DNA of 64,000 bases from Lentinus brumalis (taxonomy: Eukaryota; Basidiomycota; Agaricomycetes; Polyporales; Polyporaceae): assembly GCA_001792895.1 (NCBI GenBank), contig MARA01000032.1, positions 62,001 through 126,000 on the forward strand, written 5' to 3'. Positions 1 to 12,819 of this stretch are shown here, piece by piece. Position 1 is the first letter of the stretch, and each line of letters opens with the position of its first letter. The position numbers and the translations under genes were made by a program. The notes beneath the pieces are model-generated. The model worked only from the letters and a program-made list of their open reading frames with translations, was not told where the DNA came from and ran no database searches.

Positions 1-237
1 AACAACTCTGAATGTTGCTTCATTCTTGTAGTAGATATAGAATGCAATATAGACTTCGAAGATGCTGTAAGGCAGACTTGTAGTTGAACTATGCTGCACT
101 ACACTCTCTGTCTCTCTATCTACCCAGTACACATGATTATGCTGCAGCTTAGTGATGTGCTGAGCCCAGCTGGAAGCTGGTTTGTAGGCTCTCAAGCTGG
201 TCATCTTTAAGCTGAGCTGGGCCGCTATGCCTATCAT

Positions 238-1062
238 TCAGAGATGCTTCTTCAGTACTGTGCCTTTCATAATGTCTGTATGGCTTCTGCTCACATATGC
301 TGGGTTTCTTGAGAACCCTTTATATTCAGAACGCACTCTTGGGTCGCTGCCAATGCCGTCCTCTTCATTGCTGTCCCCGTCCACATCATCCATGTCTGCA
401 GAAGCCCCATGCTGTCCCGCTCCGAGCCTGGGAATCCCTGAATCTCCTTCGACTCCTTCACCATGCTGCTCCGTCCATTTCCCTTTCTGCCTTCGGTATC
501 GGTTTGGAGACGCCGTGAACACCTCCAGGAAGCGGAAGGTGAATGGTGCCTTGGCTCGGATCGCTTCCAGAATCTTGTCCGGCCCGAGCAGCTCGCGCAT
601 GCGGGCAATGGTGAGGGTGCACAGTTTGATCTTGAAAGACGAGTCATTGATGATGTTGTCGCTTTCCTTCAGGGCAATCTCCTCGGCACATGGCTGCACA
701 ACCATGTCGTGCAAGTTCTGAATGGAGTGAGGCCACCGCTTGTGCCAGAGACGATAGTGAGTGCGGGGATGGAAGGTTGCTGGTGGTTGGTAAGTCAGAA
801 ACCGGGTGGCCCGTGCCTTGACGCTTTTGATGTCACAGGAGAAGATGTAGATGAAGAGCTCATGCAAGGGCAGCGCTAGGAAGATGACGAGTGAGAGGAC
901 AAAATGTATTTTGGCCTCTGTATCCATGGGCACCATCTGCAGCTCTTCCAGCATGGTGAGAGCAAAAACTGCGAGTCCTCCATTTTCCACTGACCAAATG
1001 CACCATTTGCTTCTGCTCACAGAGGTGTTCGCGGAAGCAAATGGACAGAGGACAGTGCGCAA
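238..1062 (-). pseudogene. Fragment of a transposon-associated basidiomycete protein (tentative)
   Basis: A 274-codon frame without stops on the minus strand has no good ATG start and no recognised catalytic domain. Its middle part (around EIALKESDNII and the following LGPDKILEAI...APFTFRFLE stretch, ending ASPNRYRRQ) resembles, from memory, a module in large multi-copy hypothetical proteins of Agaricomycetes that travel with DNA transposons. An acidic low-complexity tail follows (DMDDVDGDSNEEDG). It sits at the left edge of a repeat-rich region, next to a dead Harbinger element. I infer a broken piece of a repeat-encoded protein. It could also be the last exon of a gene starting beyond the window. 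No function can be assigned. Confidence 0.4.
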
Positions 1063-1739
1063 CGCGCGCGATTGCAGTCCCCGACGCGTCCGTCACTATG
1101 TGACACATGTCACATCACACCTCCCGACTTGCCATCCTCTTCATACCGGGCATTCATGGCACAATATGACCACGAGTACATTCTAAAGAGTAAGCTGAGG
1201 ATATTCCGACAGCGCTGTGCAAATTATACATCTGTACACCATGTATAACACTCGTGGCATGTCTGCCGTGCTCCGCAACCGTGACCACTCGTGGTACCTC
1301 CCGCACTCCTCCAATCAGGGTCCTAATAATCATTAAAAATCACAGTAGCATTGCCGTGCATATGTACTACATTTCTGCTACTTGCGACCATGTTGCGTGA
1401 GCAATGAGGAAAGAGTCAGAGGTCGAACAACGTGGCCAGCGTCTGACGCACTTTGCGGCAAGCCCCTTCTGGCGAAGGTGCGCTGCGAAGTAAGCGCCGG
1501 AGCAAGGGCTTGCTTCGAACCTAGCCAAAACTAGGCGCCCAGATCCGCGAAATTTTGGCGCTGGATTCCTGCTGTCGCAATCCCCAAAATTGTTCAGCTG
1601 CTCGTCGACGACCGCACGCACTCGGCCTCCCTCTCCACAGTCATACTAGCTTTTGACCACACTCCTTATATACCATCCGCAATCACTCGTAATCTGCTTT
1701 ATACATTACTACTGTCTATCTACGGCCCCGGATACCCGG
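1063..1739. other. Gene-free spacer
   Basis: No supported gene. A G+C-richer island at about 1370-1640 with many CpG sites stands out from AT-rich flanks, but it shows no long meaningful frame and no terminal repeats that I could pair. Confidence 0.5.
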
Positions 1740-2810
1740 CAGCATGGCAATTTAGTCTCGGATACCCCCAAAGCTCCGCAATCTCAAGCTTCGGGCAAGA
1801 AGCCCCATGCCGTATGGACTGCAGAGGATGACGAAACACTCATTAGCGTGCTAGAGAAGGCTACGGAGGAGGGAGAGCATGCAGATAATGGGTGGAAGAA
1901 GCCGGCTTGGAATGGATTATCTGGCCCATGCTTCGATGGGAGGGGAGAAGACTCTAGACAGATGTAAGGATCATTGGACCAAGCAAGTACGTTCCATGCG
2001 AGCATTCTCCAACTTGTGTTTACTAGGGTACAACGACCTCAATCACCTCTTCAATACGATCTCTGGGTTTAGCTGGAATGACGAGCGGGGAGTCATCATG
2101 GCTGATGACAATGTATGGGACACTTTTATCAAGGTACATCATCCTGTCCCCATCTGCTTGCTCTTCTGACAGTGTGCAGAGCCATCCCCGCTCAAAGAAG
2201 TGGTGTACCAAGCAGTTTCCACTCTACAACCGCATCGGGAATCTTCTCAACAGTTTGCAGGCACATGGGAAGGGTACTGTGCGTGTTGGTCAAGTGTCCG
2301 CCAGTCCCAAGCCTCACGAAGACAATACATCGTCTTTAGCGCCTATACATACTCACCTGGTTGTGATGGCTCCATGGGCCAACTCGATGATCCTTATAGG
2401 CTTGTACACCCATGCGTGGACGCAGTGTGTCCCCTGCCCTAAACAACAGCAGCATTGGCTCCCCTGCACCTCGCAAGCATAATGCACGGTCACCATCCTC
2501 ATCCCCTGTGCCAGTGTCCACCTTGGCAAAGCGTAGCCGTGTCACTGGGCCCGCTGCGATGAACAACATGGTGGATGCATTGTTGCACATGGCAAAGAGC
2601 CTCAACGGTAGGGATGCTGCACTTGCGACGCCTACATGCCGTGCCAGGGCAGTGAAGACCGTGTCTGCAGACAAGAGCCTCTTGCAGGGAGATCGAGTCA
2701 AGGCCATACAACTCTTTACAACAGAGATTGCTGTGTGCGATAGCTACATGGCCACAGATGATAAGGAAATTTGCAATGACTTTCTCACTGCAATCCTTAA
2801 TTCTGATTAA
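1740..2810 (+). pseudogene. Myb/SANT-like DNA-binding protein of Harbinger element (broken)
   Basis: The frame from about 1790 reads KKPHAVWTAEDDETLISVLE, a trihelix/Myb-like helix starting with the usual tryptophan. The match continues in another frame from about 1940 (LDRCKDHWTKQ, then SGFSWNDERGVIMADDNVWD), so at least one frameshift lies at about 1890-1950. A plausible intron (about 2135-2179) joins DTFIK to SHPRSKKW...FPLYNRIG. The C-terminal part, ending ICNDFLTAILNSD at 2810, is Ser/Pro-rich and then helical, as in other Agaricomycete Myb proteins next to DDE nucleases. In the family this protein helps bring the nuclease to the transposon ends. It cannot be translated as it stands. Confidence 0.65.
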
Positions 2811-2869
2811 GTCTTTCCCTCTTTTTCAATTCGATTTTTATTATCCTACTGTCATAATAATATACTCCT

Positions 2870-4263
2870 CTATGCCGTATTCTCAGTATATGCCGCATAG
2901 CTCTCCCACATCTCCTGTGCAATGTGATCCCGTTGTTCATTTGCTTCTTTGTGCTCGTGTGCTGTGATGTTTCCCCCAAACATTGCAGCTCCAGGATCAG
3001 AATGGAACTCCTCGAGCAACTTGATGTCCGTTTCATCAAGATCATCTGGGTCATGAACCCAAATGAAGTTGTGGAGCAGGCACAGTGCATGAACAAGCTT
3101 GGCCTGAATATCAACAGAGTACTCCGGGGCAGCAACCATGAGGCAAAAGCACTGCTTTACGACTCCAGATATACGCTTGACAACATTTCGAGCAGAGGCA
3201 TGATGGAGATTATAGAGCTCCTTGTAATCTTTCAGGCTGGGCTGGTATGAGTACATATGACACAGCTGAAGACTCAGTATTGCTCACCGATTGGATGCAT
3301 GTGCCCATTCTTTTAAATGGTAGCGGACACCTCGATAGGGAACCAGTAGAACATTGCATGCAGGAAACCCACCATCGGCAAGATAGTATGACCCTTCCTG
3401 AATGGCAAAGTTGGTGAAACGTGCATCGGCATAGACACTCCCATCAGCTGCACTACCTTCCCACCCGGGAAGGACATAGGTAAAGTGCATGTCAAATGAG
3501 CATGCAGTGAGGACGTTCTGGGAGATGTGACCCTTGTGGTCACGGTAGCGTTGGAGGGCATCGTCAGGGACAAATGTGTCAAGGTGCGTACAATCGATGG
3601 CACCTTGAACACGACGGAAGAAGGGGTAGAGTCGAGGATTGTTGCGAATTTCAGGTGGAGTGTGCGTGTCCTTGGGAAGCTTGACATAGCGACAGAACCG
3701 AGGTCTTAGGTGATATGAGCATCTCAAGGATTCGGCGGAAAATGCTGACAAAATCTATATAAGCACTGAATGTACATGGGAGCAACAAATTGACATACAT
3801 CGAGACAGTTTCAGGTGAACACTGGAAGCATTCACGAGCTTCTCTCTGGCCAAGGCCTGTTCGGGCAAGGCGCGGGAATATTGCCAGCTGTTCCTCTCAG
3901 GAGACATGCTTTGTATCTTGGAGATCGCCATAGTTGGAGAGCTCATGCACAAGGAACACATGCTTGCTGACCCCCAGGGTGTCACAAATGTGGTCGGGGT
4001 GAGCGTGCAGGAGCTCTTGAATGTACCGTTCACCTGTACATGCAGAGTAATACATAGAGCGTTTGATCAGGTGGGGAGTGAGGTATGTTGTCACTGCTGC
4101 CGCTGCTAGACTGGCCATAACATCCACTGTTCGCATTGACGAGCATCGACGTGTCTGGGCTGACTGTAGCCTGGCAGCAGTGGTGCTGGAGGAGATGCGT
4201 GTCATAGTGGTAAGTACTAGGAAACAATATTTTGATACGAGGTGCCCGTGTGCGCCTGCGCAC
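2870..4263 (-). pseudogene. PIF/Harbinger DDE nuclease (HARBI1-like), broken
   Basis: Four minus-strand pieces in changing frames match the Harbinger nuclease order. They are an N-terminal helical part (ERYIQELLHAHPDHI at about 4000), the first catalytic block GAIDCTHLDTF, the second block YLADGGFPACNVLLVPYRG (both in 3284-3751), and the C-terminal block NLHHASARNVVKRISGVVKQ (2870-3256) followed by LVHALCLLHNFI. In active relatives the last block carries the third acidic residue in a RNVIER-type motif; here that position reads K (NVVKR), as a G-to-A change would give. With the frame breaks this makes the enzyme inactive. Confidence 0.75.
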
Positions 4264-4882
4264 CCAGGCGTGTGAACAGTGTGACTAGCTGTGACCAGAT
4301 GACACCGGTTGCGGGTGCTCGGGTGCGGGCATTCCCCATCTCCACAGATCCCTAGGATCCGTGCAGCCGACCAGGCCCTTACATCCCTCTGGGTGTTCTT
4401 GGATGCCCAGGGAGCACTGTTTTGTTTTGACTATTATATGGTAGTATATCATAGTATATGTATCGCCTGTATTGTGTTGGACATGGGGCTAGGCCCTAAT
4501 GGGACAATAAATGGATCCAAAATGAATGAAAAAAATAGTTCTACCAGGCCTGTGATGCATGACAGGCCAATCTTACAGCCAGATTTGACCAGCTAGCCAT
4601 TGTAACACACTTACATGTCTATGTTGTGCTATCATATTTTTTAGATGCAGGTACTGGACTATAGCATGCTATGGTACTCCTTTGACACAGGCAGGTGCCT
4701 ATGGCATGCTATAGCTTCTATGAAATGCTATTGTATCCGCCCTGTTTTGCTAATGTTAGGGACTTACAAGTCACCCACAAAATGTACCACATTCTGGGCA
4801 TGCCTCCTGAAGTCAGCACTGAGGTGCCCATCGAATAGCCCAAGGGCAGCCTATATATGGTGATTCAAGGGAAGTGGGCACT
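4264..4882. other. Gene-free spacer with a short hairpin
   Basis: No gene seen. A near-perfect inverted repeat lies at 4659-4677 and 4694-4714 (core CTATAGCATGCTATGG against CCTATGGCATGCTATAG), perhaps the footprint of a small DNA element. The stretch at about 4545-4590 contains the motif GTGATGCATGACAGGCC, which recurs in varied form at 5790, 9965 and 24,760. Confidence 0.45.
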
Positions 4883-5681
4883 TGTTAAGATTGTGTGTGC
4901 TGAGATGAAGTCTGGGTAAAGTCTAGAGTTACAGACTTCCAGAGTTATGAAGTCCCGAAGGATGAAGACTTTGGCAAAGCTATTGATCAATGCCTTGAGG
5001 AAACAGAAGTGTCTCCGATTTAAGACAGACAAGAGATCCAGAGTTTATACTGGAGCAGGCTACAAGTAAGAAGATAAGCAAGAGATAATACTGAGTAGAA
5101 AGAAGTCAAGCCAGAGAAGATAAGTCAAGCAGAAGTCAGAGTCAAAGGTTAAAGGTCAGAGGTGGGAGGTCAGAGGTCAGAGGTCAGAGGTCAGAGGTCA
5201 GAGGTCAGAGGTCAGAAGTTCGGTCACAGAAATCAGACTATGAGAGAAAAGCAAACAAAAAAGACTGAGCTCAGAGTCGTAACGGGAAGTGTAACAAGAT
5301 ATCAGAACTGAGGTCCAAGTGTAGCTATAAGAAGGCTTACACAGTAAAGTCTGAAAGTCCGAAGAGAAGTAACCAAGACATAATTCAAGAAGGTCAGGAA
5401 TCAGAGTTAGGTGGAAACTAATGATCGGCCAATACAAAGTATAGTAAGATCAAATTAATGGGCAGATACAATTGAAAAAGGATACAAGTGGAGTTGAAGT
5501 CAAGCAAAAACAGATAAGCAGAGGCAGATACAAAATGGAGGCAGATAAGACCAGAGTCTGGGTCAGGTAAGAAAGAAGGGGTGAAGGTGATCAGCAATAG
5601 TAACACATATGAGACAAACTGGAGGTGTGGAGTCTGCAAGTCTGGACTGGAGTTTGCACCTTAGAAGCATGGGATGTAACA
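4883..5681 (-). mobile_element. Solo LTR, family S, copy 1 (diverged)
   Basis: On the plus strand it begins TGTTAAG and ends ATGTAACA, so in LTR orientation it runs TGTTACAT...CTTAACA with TG..CA ends. Perfect 5-bp direct repeats GCACT flank it (4878-4882 and 5682-5686), the target duplication expected for an LTR insertion. It is homologous in reverse orientation to the copies at 12,970, 14,560 and 23,235, but is the most diverged and the longest (799 bp), partly through an expanded 7-bp tandem repeat. No internal retroviral genes adjoin it, so it is a solo LTR left by recombination between two LTRs. Confidence 0.85.
5158..5218. repeat. AGAGGTC heptamer array inside solo LTR 1
   Basis: About eight tandem copies of the 7-bp unit AGAGGTC. 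The other three LTR copies hold only a few related units at the same place (for example GACCTCCGACCTCCAACCTCC near 23,690), so the array expanded after this copy inserted. Confidence 0.8.
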
Positions 5682-7256
5682 GCACTGGTATACTCATATA
5701 TATGGCAATTCCTCAGACTTCATATGACAGTACACTTACAAGATGGGCTATCAATACGCTGTATCATTTAAAATGGTTCAACCAGCCCTGTGATGTGTGA
5801 CAGGCCTATTTCATTGAATGTATTCGACCAACCAGCCGGTGACTGTGACATCAGGTAAAAATTTGACCCAAATTAGCCACAATGAGGGCATGTAACAGTG
5901 CACTGCCCCCGGCATTACGATTGATGAAGAATGAGAAAATCATCCTGTATGTTCGAGATATGCTAATAGATGCTGTTATGGGTAACGATCCCCGTGGGAA
6001 TAATATTTGGACTCAGCTTACTGGTGCCAATGTTGGGGCTTAGCATTACATGATCACATGTAACAAACAATACTTACTAACTAGACACTTGCATAGGGTT
6101 AGGGCTACCAGATTGAACACCATTTTGATGCCCAATAAGCTCTATGCTACACCAGTTACTTACGCAAGCATTAATCAAAGCTATAACACCAAGATCAGCA
6201 GTCAAAAGCTGATCAACCCAAATCCTTGCACACTGAGCTAGACACACAGAAGAGTGCATCCAGTCCTATAGTGCACCTGGCTTATGTGTGCTCTCCAATG
6301 GTACCACATTTATGCAAAACAGATACAATTCGGCATTGATACACAACTAACAATCTCTGAAGGTTGCAAGTCAAAATATTGAAAAATGCGCCTGCTGTGG
6401 TTGAAACAGTGGCTGCAGATCAGGGATATAAGCCGTTTTGTATCCTACCAAATGCGGTAATTAGCACACGCAATAGAGAAGTATATGTCACACCATATGC
6501 TTGCATAGCTGTGGCAATTGATAGACACCTACCACATGAGTGATGACACCACTGCAAAAAGTGTGATGTGAAATGCACATGAATTGAGTGAGATACAGAA
6601 GAGATCAGTATCCATGCTCTATAGACAGTGGAATACCATTTTCTCTAGTTGCAAGCCTCAAAAAGTTGGAACCCTTGGGCAGTTGCCTCAGATATATAGA
6701 GTGTGGTTGTAGATTGTGCACGATGACCAGGCCAGATGCAGAGACCAGATCAACCTCTATAGATAATTATGTACAATCCAGAGACAAGTTGATGGGTATG
6801 TGAGCAGTTGACATAAAAGATGAACATGGGGAATGGGTATCTAACCATGCCATTGTACAATAATAGAAAGCACGTAGACATACTTATAAATTGTATACAT
6901 TGTACAATGAGAGGAAGCACCTACACATACTTACGAATTGTATAAATGGTTCTTGACAATGGGGCACATATGTCTTGGGGGGCCTCCTTGCTGCAGATAT
7001 GCCCTCGCCGGAGGAACTGTCAAGGGGGAAGGGTGACCATGGGGGCATTATTGTGGTTGTGCATCTCTTTTAGCACCACAGCACACATTGCAATGTGTTG
7101 TGCACATAACCTTGTTGAACAAACATGGAATGAGATAGGGTTTCAGATGCATGCAACTCATGTGCACTCTCCCATACTGCTGCACAATTCTAGATGGGAG
7201 AGATGGCAGCTGCATGGTAGAGTTGAGGGTGAATAGGACTCTGACAGGCTAGGATG
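5682..7256. other. Gene-free AT-rich stretch
   Basis: No credible gene. It has short frames only. A fragment at 5760-5890 (motif CCCTGTGATGTGTGACAGGCC) belongs to the dispersed hairpin-like repeat also seen near 4550, 9965 and 24,760. Confidence 0.5.
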
Positions 7257-8187
7257 TACTAGCGGGCGCCAAAAGTGTTTGAACACCTAGGCGCCGGCGC
7301 CTCGTTTGCATACAATATAATCAGCATATTGCACTCAGTATCCACATTCCGTCTAAGCCACTAGGTGCATATAGTAGACATACACTTAAGGCCATAGTGC
7401 ACATTTGAAACATTGCATGCTTTGTTTGATAGAATTTTGTAGAGCGCCAACTGTGTCCCCACCCCCATTCTGGATCTTGCCCTCCCTAAGTCGCCTCAAC
7501 TTATAGACACATCCTCAAATAATTATCTACAGGTGCACTAGAGCCTCATGGGTGTGCCATGTAAATTTCAGGATTTAACGTGAAATTCTGGAGGAGTAAT
7601 CATGGGTGTAACTTGGTGCACAGACTAGGCTAACTTCCCGGCTTCAAGCTTATGCAGCCTGGACATTACAACTCTCATGCCTAGGGCCCATTGTGGACTG
7701 TAGCCACACTACCTGTACCTCATCTATTTATTGGTTATAGTAGCACTCTACCAGGAGCCCTTGATCAGGGACTACCCACTGATGATTGCTTGCTCTGTTG
7801 CTGCGGCAAGTCCAACTGCTGTGTTATACCCACCGTTACTCCCCGGATTTCAATGTTAGATTACGAAATTTATATGGTATGTAGGCGAGGCTCTCAGGTA
7901 TCTGTATGTATGCTTTTAAGATTGTCTCAACAAGTTTTGGAAGCCCTATGCAGGGCAGAGTTGGGGTCGATGCAAGAATGATGCTACGGAAAAGGTCCTC
8001 CCTCTACATTATTCTACTATATTATTATACAGTTCTATACCCAGCCCTTGCAACATCAGATGTCTACCTATCATACATGCCCAGTGACTCAGACATAACT
8101 TTGCTTATGAGTGAGATTTCATTGATATAAATTACCCATACTGGGCGCCTATTCCTAGGCGTTCAAACACTTTCGGCGGGGGGAGTA
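7257..8187. mobile_element. Non-autonomous Tc1/mariner-type element, ~930 bp
   Basis: The two ends form imperfect inverted repeats of about 45 bp. The shared core AAAGTGTTTGAAC is followed by (G/A)CCTAGG, at 7271-7292 and, reversed, at about 8156-8174. The outermost bases on both sides are TA, as Tc1/mariner insertion requires. Inside are only short frames and no DDE transposase motif, so it would depend on a related element for movement. It shares no ends with the Tc1 element at 14,467. Confidence 0.65.
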
Positions 8188-9047
8188 CATTATTGTAGAA
8201 TATGTACTTATCCTCCATAGTCTGCTATACTTAGCAATGAATGCCACAGGTGTTTGTGAGTGCAAGCCAATGAGTGCTTTGATTGCTCAATTTGGTGATC
8301 AATGATGCCGCCTCCTCTCCACCACCACCTGCCTGCCAGCACCAACTTACTCACTCCTCCTCTATGCCCACTAGGCTTCCTGGATCCCATAATGGGCAGG
8401 ATTTTGGCTTACCTGGAATGCATACAGGAACACTGGAGAACATGCAGGTGGTTGCAGGGCTTCAAGTGAGCAGAACCACATTCTAATAACCATTGATTGT
8501 ACACTTAGTGGTATTCTCATTGGATGCACAAGAAAGATACATTCCGGGACATGTAAGACACTTGCAGCTACCCTCTAGCCAAGGATATAATCACCAATAT
8601 AGTCCTCATCATTATCGTCCTGGTCATCTTTGCCCACCTGTAGATTGTACTTCACATCCAAGCCATCATTGTGAATGACACCTCTGATGACTATGTCATA
8701 GCAGTGGTTGTATATTTTTGTAACAAAGAGGCAGGATTGATTGTGCCACTGATGCAACACCTTAATTAACTACACCTTCCTCAACCTAGTGTGGTTGGAG
8801 CGATTAACCAAAAGGGTGTGCAGCCTGGTGGCAACATGAATCCAGCCAGCTCTCCAGTGGAGGAATATGACAACGATCACCTGTGTAATCTTGGGGTTAC
8901 ATCCAGCAAGGGTGGCCTCATTATCAATCTTCTCCGGGTCAGAGAGCTCCTTGACAATGCACGTCTACCGGAAGAGATGTCATTGCGTCGAACCGTCTGT
9001 AGGGTGTTCTTTGGAAGCTCCTGGATCCGCCAAACATAGGTTGAGCT
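8188..9047. other. Gene-free spacer
   Basis: Nothing recognisable: scattered short frames, no repeats I could pair. Confidence 0.4.
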
Positions 9048-10517
9048 TAGGGACCTGCATAAGTGCACTTGTGAGTATGCACATTCAAGATCTCATACTT
9101 GCACTTGCACAAGTAGTTCCCATGGGTATATTCATACTTGTGAGTATCATACTGTCAAGTATGAGTATAAACACAAATATATGGACTAACAAACAACTCA
9201 TGAGTTATCTGCAAATTCACACTGAGCACATATAGAGAGGTGCATATAGAGGCATACTGATGTGTGATGGCTAATGGACAACACTGTGCTACTATAAGTA
9301 CAATTTATCAGTCAATATTAGCTGGCTCAGGCATGTCCAATAACATCATGCTGACATGATGCAACTTGGTGTTGAAAGAGCAATTGGGGCACACAAGCGA
9401 TGAAACAGACAGATAACCACAGAAAATATTGTACATACTTGTCAAAATAAGGGCCAAAAACTTAGGGGTCAGAGGCTATAAATAAACACCAACAGCCCAA
9501 TGCAGTTAAGAAGACCTGCTTGATGGATAGGCATGGCAGATTGAAAACTGGTGGTAGCAAGGACCTGGCTGTGCTCAAAATCAGTGTAAAGAAAATGAGA
9601 GTATCGACTGAGATCTCTTAACATTATACAGTAAGTCATGATCTCCATGATGTCACACTGCCTCTCTACTGAAAGAGCAGAGTTCAATGACAATTGTTCA
9701 GCTAGGACTCAGATGAAGGTGTGGTTATTATATTGGTACACATATGTGGTGACCCTTCTTATCTATGTGTACTACTGCTGTTTTAATTTGATCTGTTCAA
9801 CTAAGCATGTGACCTGTGACATGCTGATTTCAGTTCAACCATCTGACCAACTGTCCAGAAGGCCATGACATCCAGTTAGCTTTCAACCAAAGTTGGGTGT
9901 ACTACCACATGCCCCTGCCAAAGGCGGTAAATACCCGGACCAGATATTCATCCATCCTTCTGGTAATGTGTGACAGGAGGCCAAAATTTGACCATTGCGG
10001 GGCCTCTGTTATGCGTGACTGGTTCAGCAGATTGAAATGGTACAGTAGTAACTTCAGTGTTAGCCCACATTTTTTGAACAGGCAAAAGATTTCCTTCATT
10101 GCCATGTGTAAGTAACAGTGGATACATGAGATGAGTGCAACTAGTAGTGTACCTTTGTTGCCATGTGTAAGTAAGAGTGAGGCAACAAAGAGTGCGTGGC
10201 AAGCTATATGAACCACAGGAACCAAATATTATGTATCGAGAAGCTGTATAACTGTAGTGCTAAGACGTGTACTAGTACGCTCAGCATGGGGTTACACTCT
10301 TACTAAACAATATGTAGCTCTATGTGACAAACTCAACTTTCTAGGCCCTTGTACATCCAAGCATACAAACTTCCAACTTTAAAGTAAGTACTTGCAAGTT
10401 ACTTGTCTCTAGCAAAAAGGATACTTGTACTCATACCCACAAGTACATTACTTGCAAGTATTTCCATGAGTGAGCTTGTGCTCATTCACAAGTAATACAT
10501 ACTCATGAAGGTCCCTA
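9048..10517. mobile_element. Possible hAT-like non-autonomous element (tentative)
   Basis: The left end reads TAGGGACCTGCATAAGT and the right end, reversed, TAGGGACCTTCATGAGT. Both then run into about 100 bp of degenerate ACTTGTGAGTA-type subterminal repeats (9055-9170 and 10,383-10,510). Subterminal repeats and a TAGGG-like end fit hAT elements, but the 8-bp flanks do not match, so the target duplication is lost or the ends are misplaced. There is no transposase inside. A hairpin-like repeat of another family lies at 9960-10,020. Confidence 0.35.
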
Positions 10518-12819
10518 CACAAGTCTGTATCCATAAATTGTGAGTAATCCTTGGGAAGGTACGCACGGGAGTATTGGTATGACTTTCCAAATTGTACCTT
10601 TTGAGATAGTGGGTCTTCTGTAAAAAAAAAACAACAAACTGGGAACGAGTTTGAGAAAGTCAAATCACATAATATTCATTTCATATCATCATGTGATAGG
10701 ATTCTGCACATGTGCTGCCAGCCCTTCTGTCCTCCTCCATGGCCACCTTCAGGCTACAGTGATGACTGCCCCTTCTTTCAACTTGTGCACAACTTTTCAT
10801 TATGCACTGGGTTGTCAGACAAATTGTGTTCTTGATGTACATATCCTCTGAGTTGAATTCAACTCAACCTCCTGTGCACACTGGACCATGCACAAGCAAG
10901 TGAAACCTTGAACATATCCTCTCCACTGACTGGTCTGTTGCTACCATTCTCACTTGTCGCAGTCTCCTGACCACTTTTAGTGACAACATTGACTAAGATG
11001 GACTACAACACCATGAACAAGATGAGTGCACCCAACTGAATGGTATCAAGACTCAGTCACGCACAAATTTGCAACAAAACCTCTGTCTTATACTTATCCA
11101 GAGTTGTTGAGGCATTTTTAACACCACAGACAGCTACACCACCAGCTGTCATGCCTCGCCTGCCTATTGCTGACATTGGATCGGTGACCTCATGCTAGCC
11201 GAGTGTACTTCAAGTTGCTATCCAATACAAGCAAGGTCGACAACACTCCTCCGAACCAATGGCAGGTTGGATCTCAGCTACATGTGCTGTCCCTGCTGCA
11301 CAGACATTCCAAGACTGTTGCCCCAACTGATTCCACATCTGCAGCTGTGCTATATCATGAAAAGTTCTTTTGTTTGTATGGACCATAACATCCTGACCTG
11401 CCATGATCCACTGTGATGTGGTTTCTGGTATATAGGAAAGAAGCAACTCACCATTGAACAAGCAGACTTTTTCCAATTATGAGTCTGCACAGCTATCTTG
11501 TTGTATATAATTAGAACAGGACAGGGCTGACCATTATTGTGCTTATGTGAGAGCTGATTTAAGATATTGCAAATTTCTTACTGAACAAGACAGTCACAGA
11601 TGGCTTGCATTGCTGGTATAAATCACCTTTGATGGCCAGTCACCACATCTGCTTGTTTATATCTGTTGTGATATATAGCATTTCATTGTTCTGGATAAAC
11701 ATAATCAAAGGTGTGAGGTCATGTTGAATGGGCTTGAGATTGAGGCAAGGAAGCACTGTATTCTCAGTGTGGTGCTTGAGCCCAAGGGGCATCTCATCTG
11801 ACATGATGACCTTTGAATACTTCTTTTTGGACAGCTCAAAGGAATCCCCTGAGATAGACAGGATTCTGTAACCACTTTTCTGAGTGGACATATGTCTGTA
11901 TGGCTGTGTGGACTGTCCACTGAATATCAGTGAAGACTTATGAGATGAACAAGGGCATAGATGAGGCTCAGTTGTATAGCAAGAGTGGAGTGATGCTTGA
12001 CGATTAGGGCTGGGGACAAGATGTATTGAGAAAAGTGTCTACAGAACAAAGTACAGCTTGGCTTACCTGGGGACAAGAGGTCAAAACTCAGGGTCCTCAA
12101 GCCATACTCATGGACTTATATATATGAGGGGAAAGTAGTATCAGAAGATAATAGAGTATGAGACATCATGAATAAAGACAATAGTGTGAGAGAGACCATG
12201 GGAACCATGTTAATAGAACAATAGAAAGTCCTGAAAGAGAAGCTTTCATAAATGGGATGTCTGAAGAAACCTCAGTCTGATTTTTTGACTTGTTGTGGTC
12301 AGGTTTGGAATTGGAACTAAGACTAAACCAAGCCCATTTTGCAGGACCAGGAATGGCACAAGCACCTGATGTAGAGTTAGCCTATGTGGTGATAGGCACT
12401 GGACCCATCTGATCACAGAGTTTACACCCTCTGACACTTCCACTGGAGTGCCCCTAAGCCACCTGGGCCATTCTACTGCTATCCATGCACCCCCTATGTA
12501 TTATGTGCTCTTCCTTGCATCAGAGAGACCAACATCTATTATATAGCACTCTATTGGCTATATAGCATTCATTGCACCATTGCCACCCCCCTCTATATTG
12601 CACCCACTACCTAACCTATAGTGCTCTGTAGCACAACATAGCGCAATAGAGACATTCAGGAAAGATAGTAATTGCTGTCCAGATTTCAGCTTGGCAGGCA
12701 TATGCATTACCAGCGCACATGGTACCACAAATGAGGAATAGTACTGAACCAAATGTCCTTGAGTAGTAACTACAATACCATGATTTATTACAAGGACACA
12801 GAGAGGATCGGCTGAAGCT
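10518..12819. other. Gene-free AT-rich stretch
   Basis: No long frame, no recognised transposon protein and no paired terminal repeats. It is most likely decayed repeat DNA. Confidence 0.5.

Larger units (their letters stand above)
1653..4275. mobile_element. Degenerate PIF/Harbinger DNA transposon (Myb gene + DDE nuclease)
   Basis: Two convergent broken genes lie tail to tail: a Myb/SANT-like DNA-binding protein on the plus strand (about 1740-2810) and a Harbinger-type DDE nuclease on the minus strand (about 2870-4263), with 60 bp between their stop codons. A Myb-like protein plus a nuclease is the known two-gene set of PIF/Harbinger transposons, so I read this as one old autonomous element. 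I could not find its terminal inverted repeats or 3-bp target duplication, so the ends given are only the limits of recognisable coding sequence. Confidence 0.7.

Noticed and set aside
5158..5218. Regular short repeat considered as a CRISPR-like array
   Set aside because: The units are contiguous without spacers and lie inside a fungal LTR; it is a simple tandem repeat.
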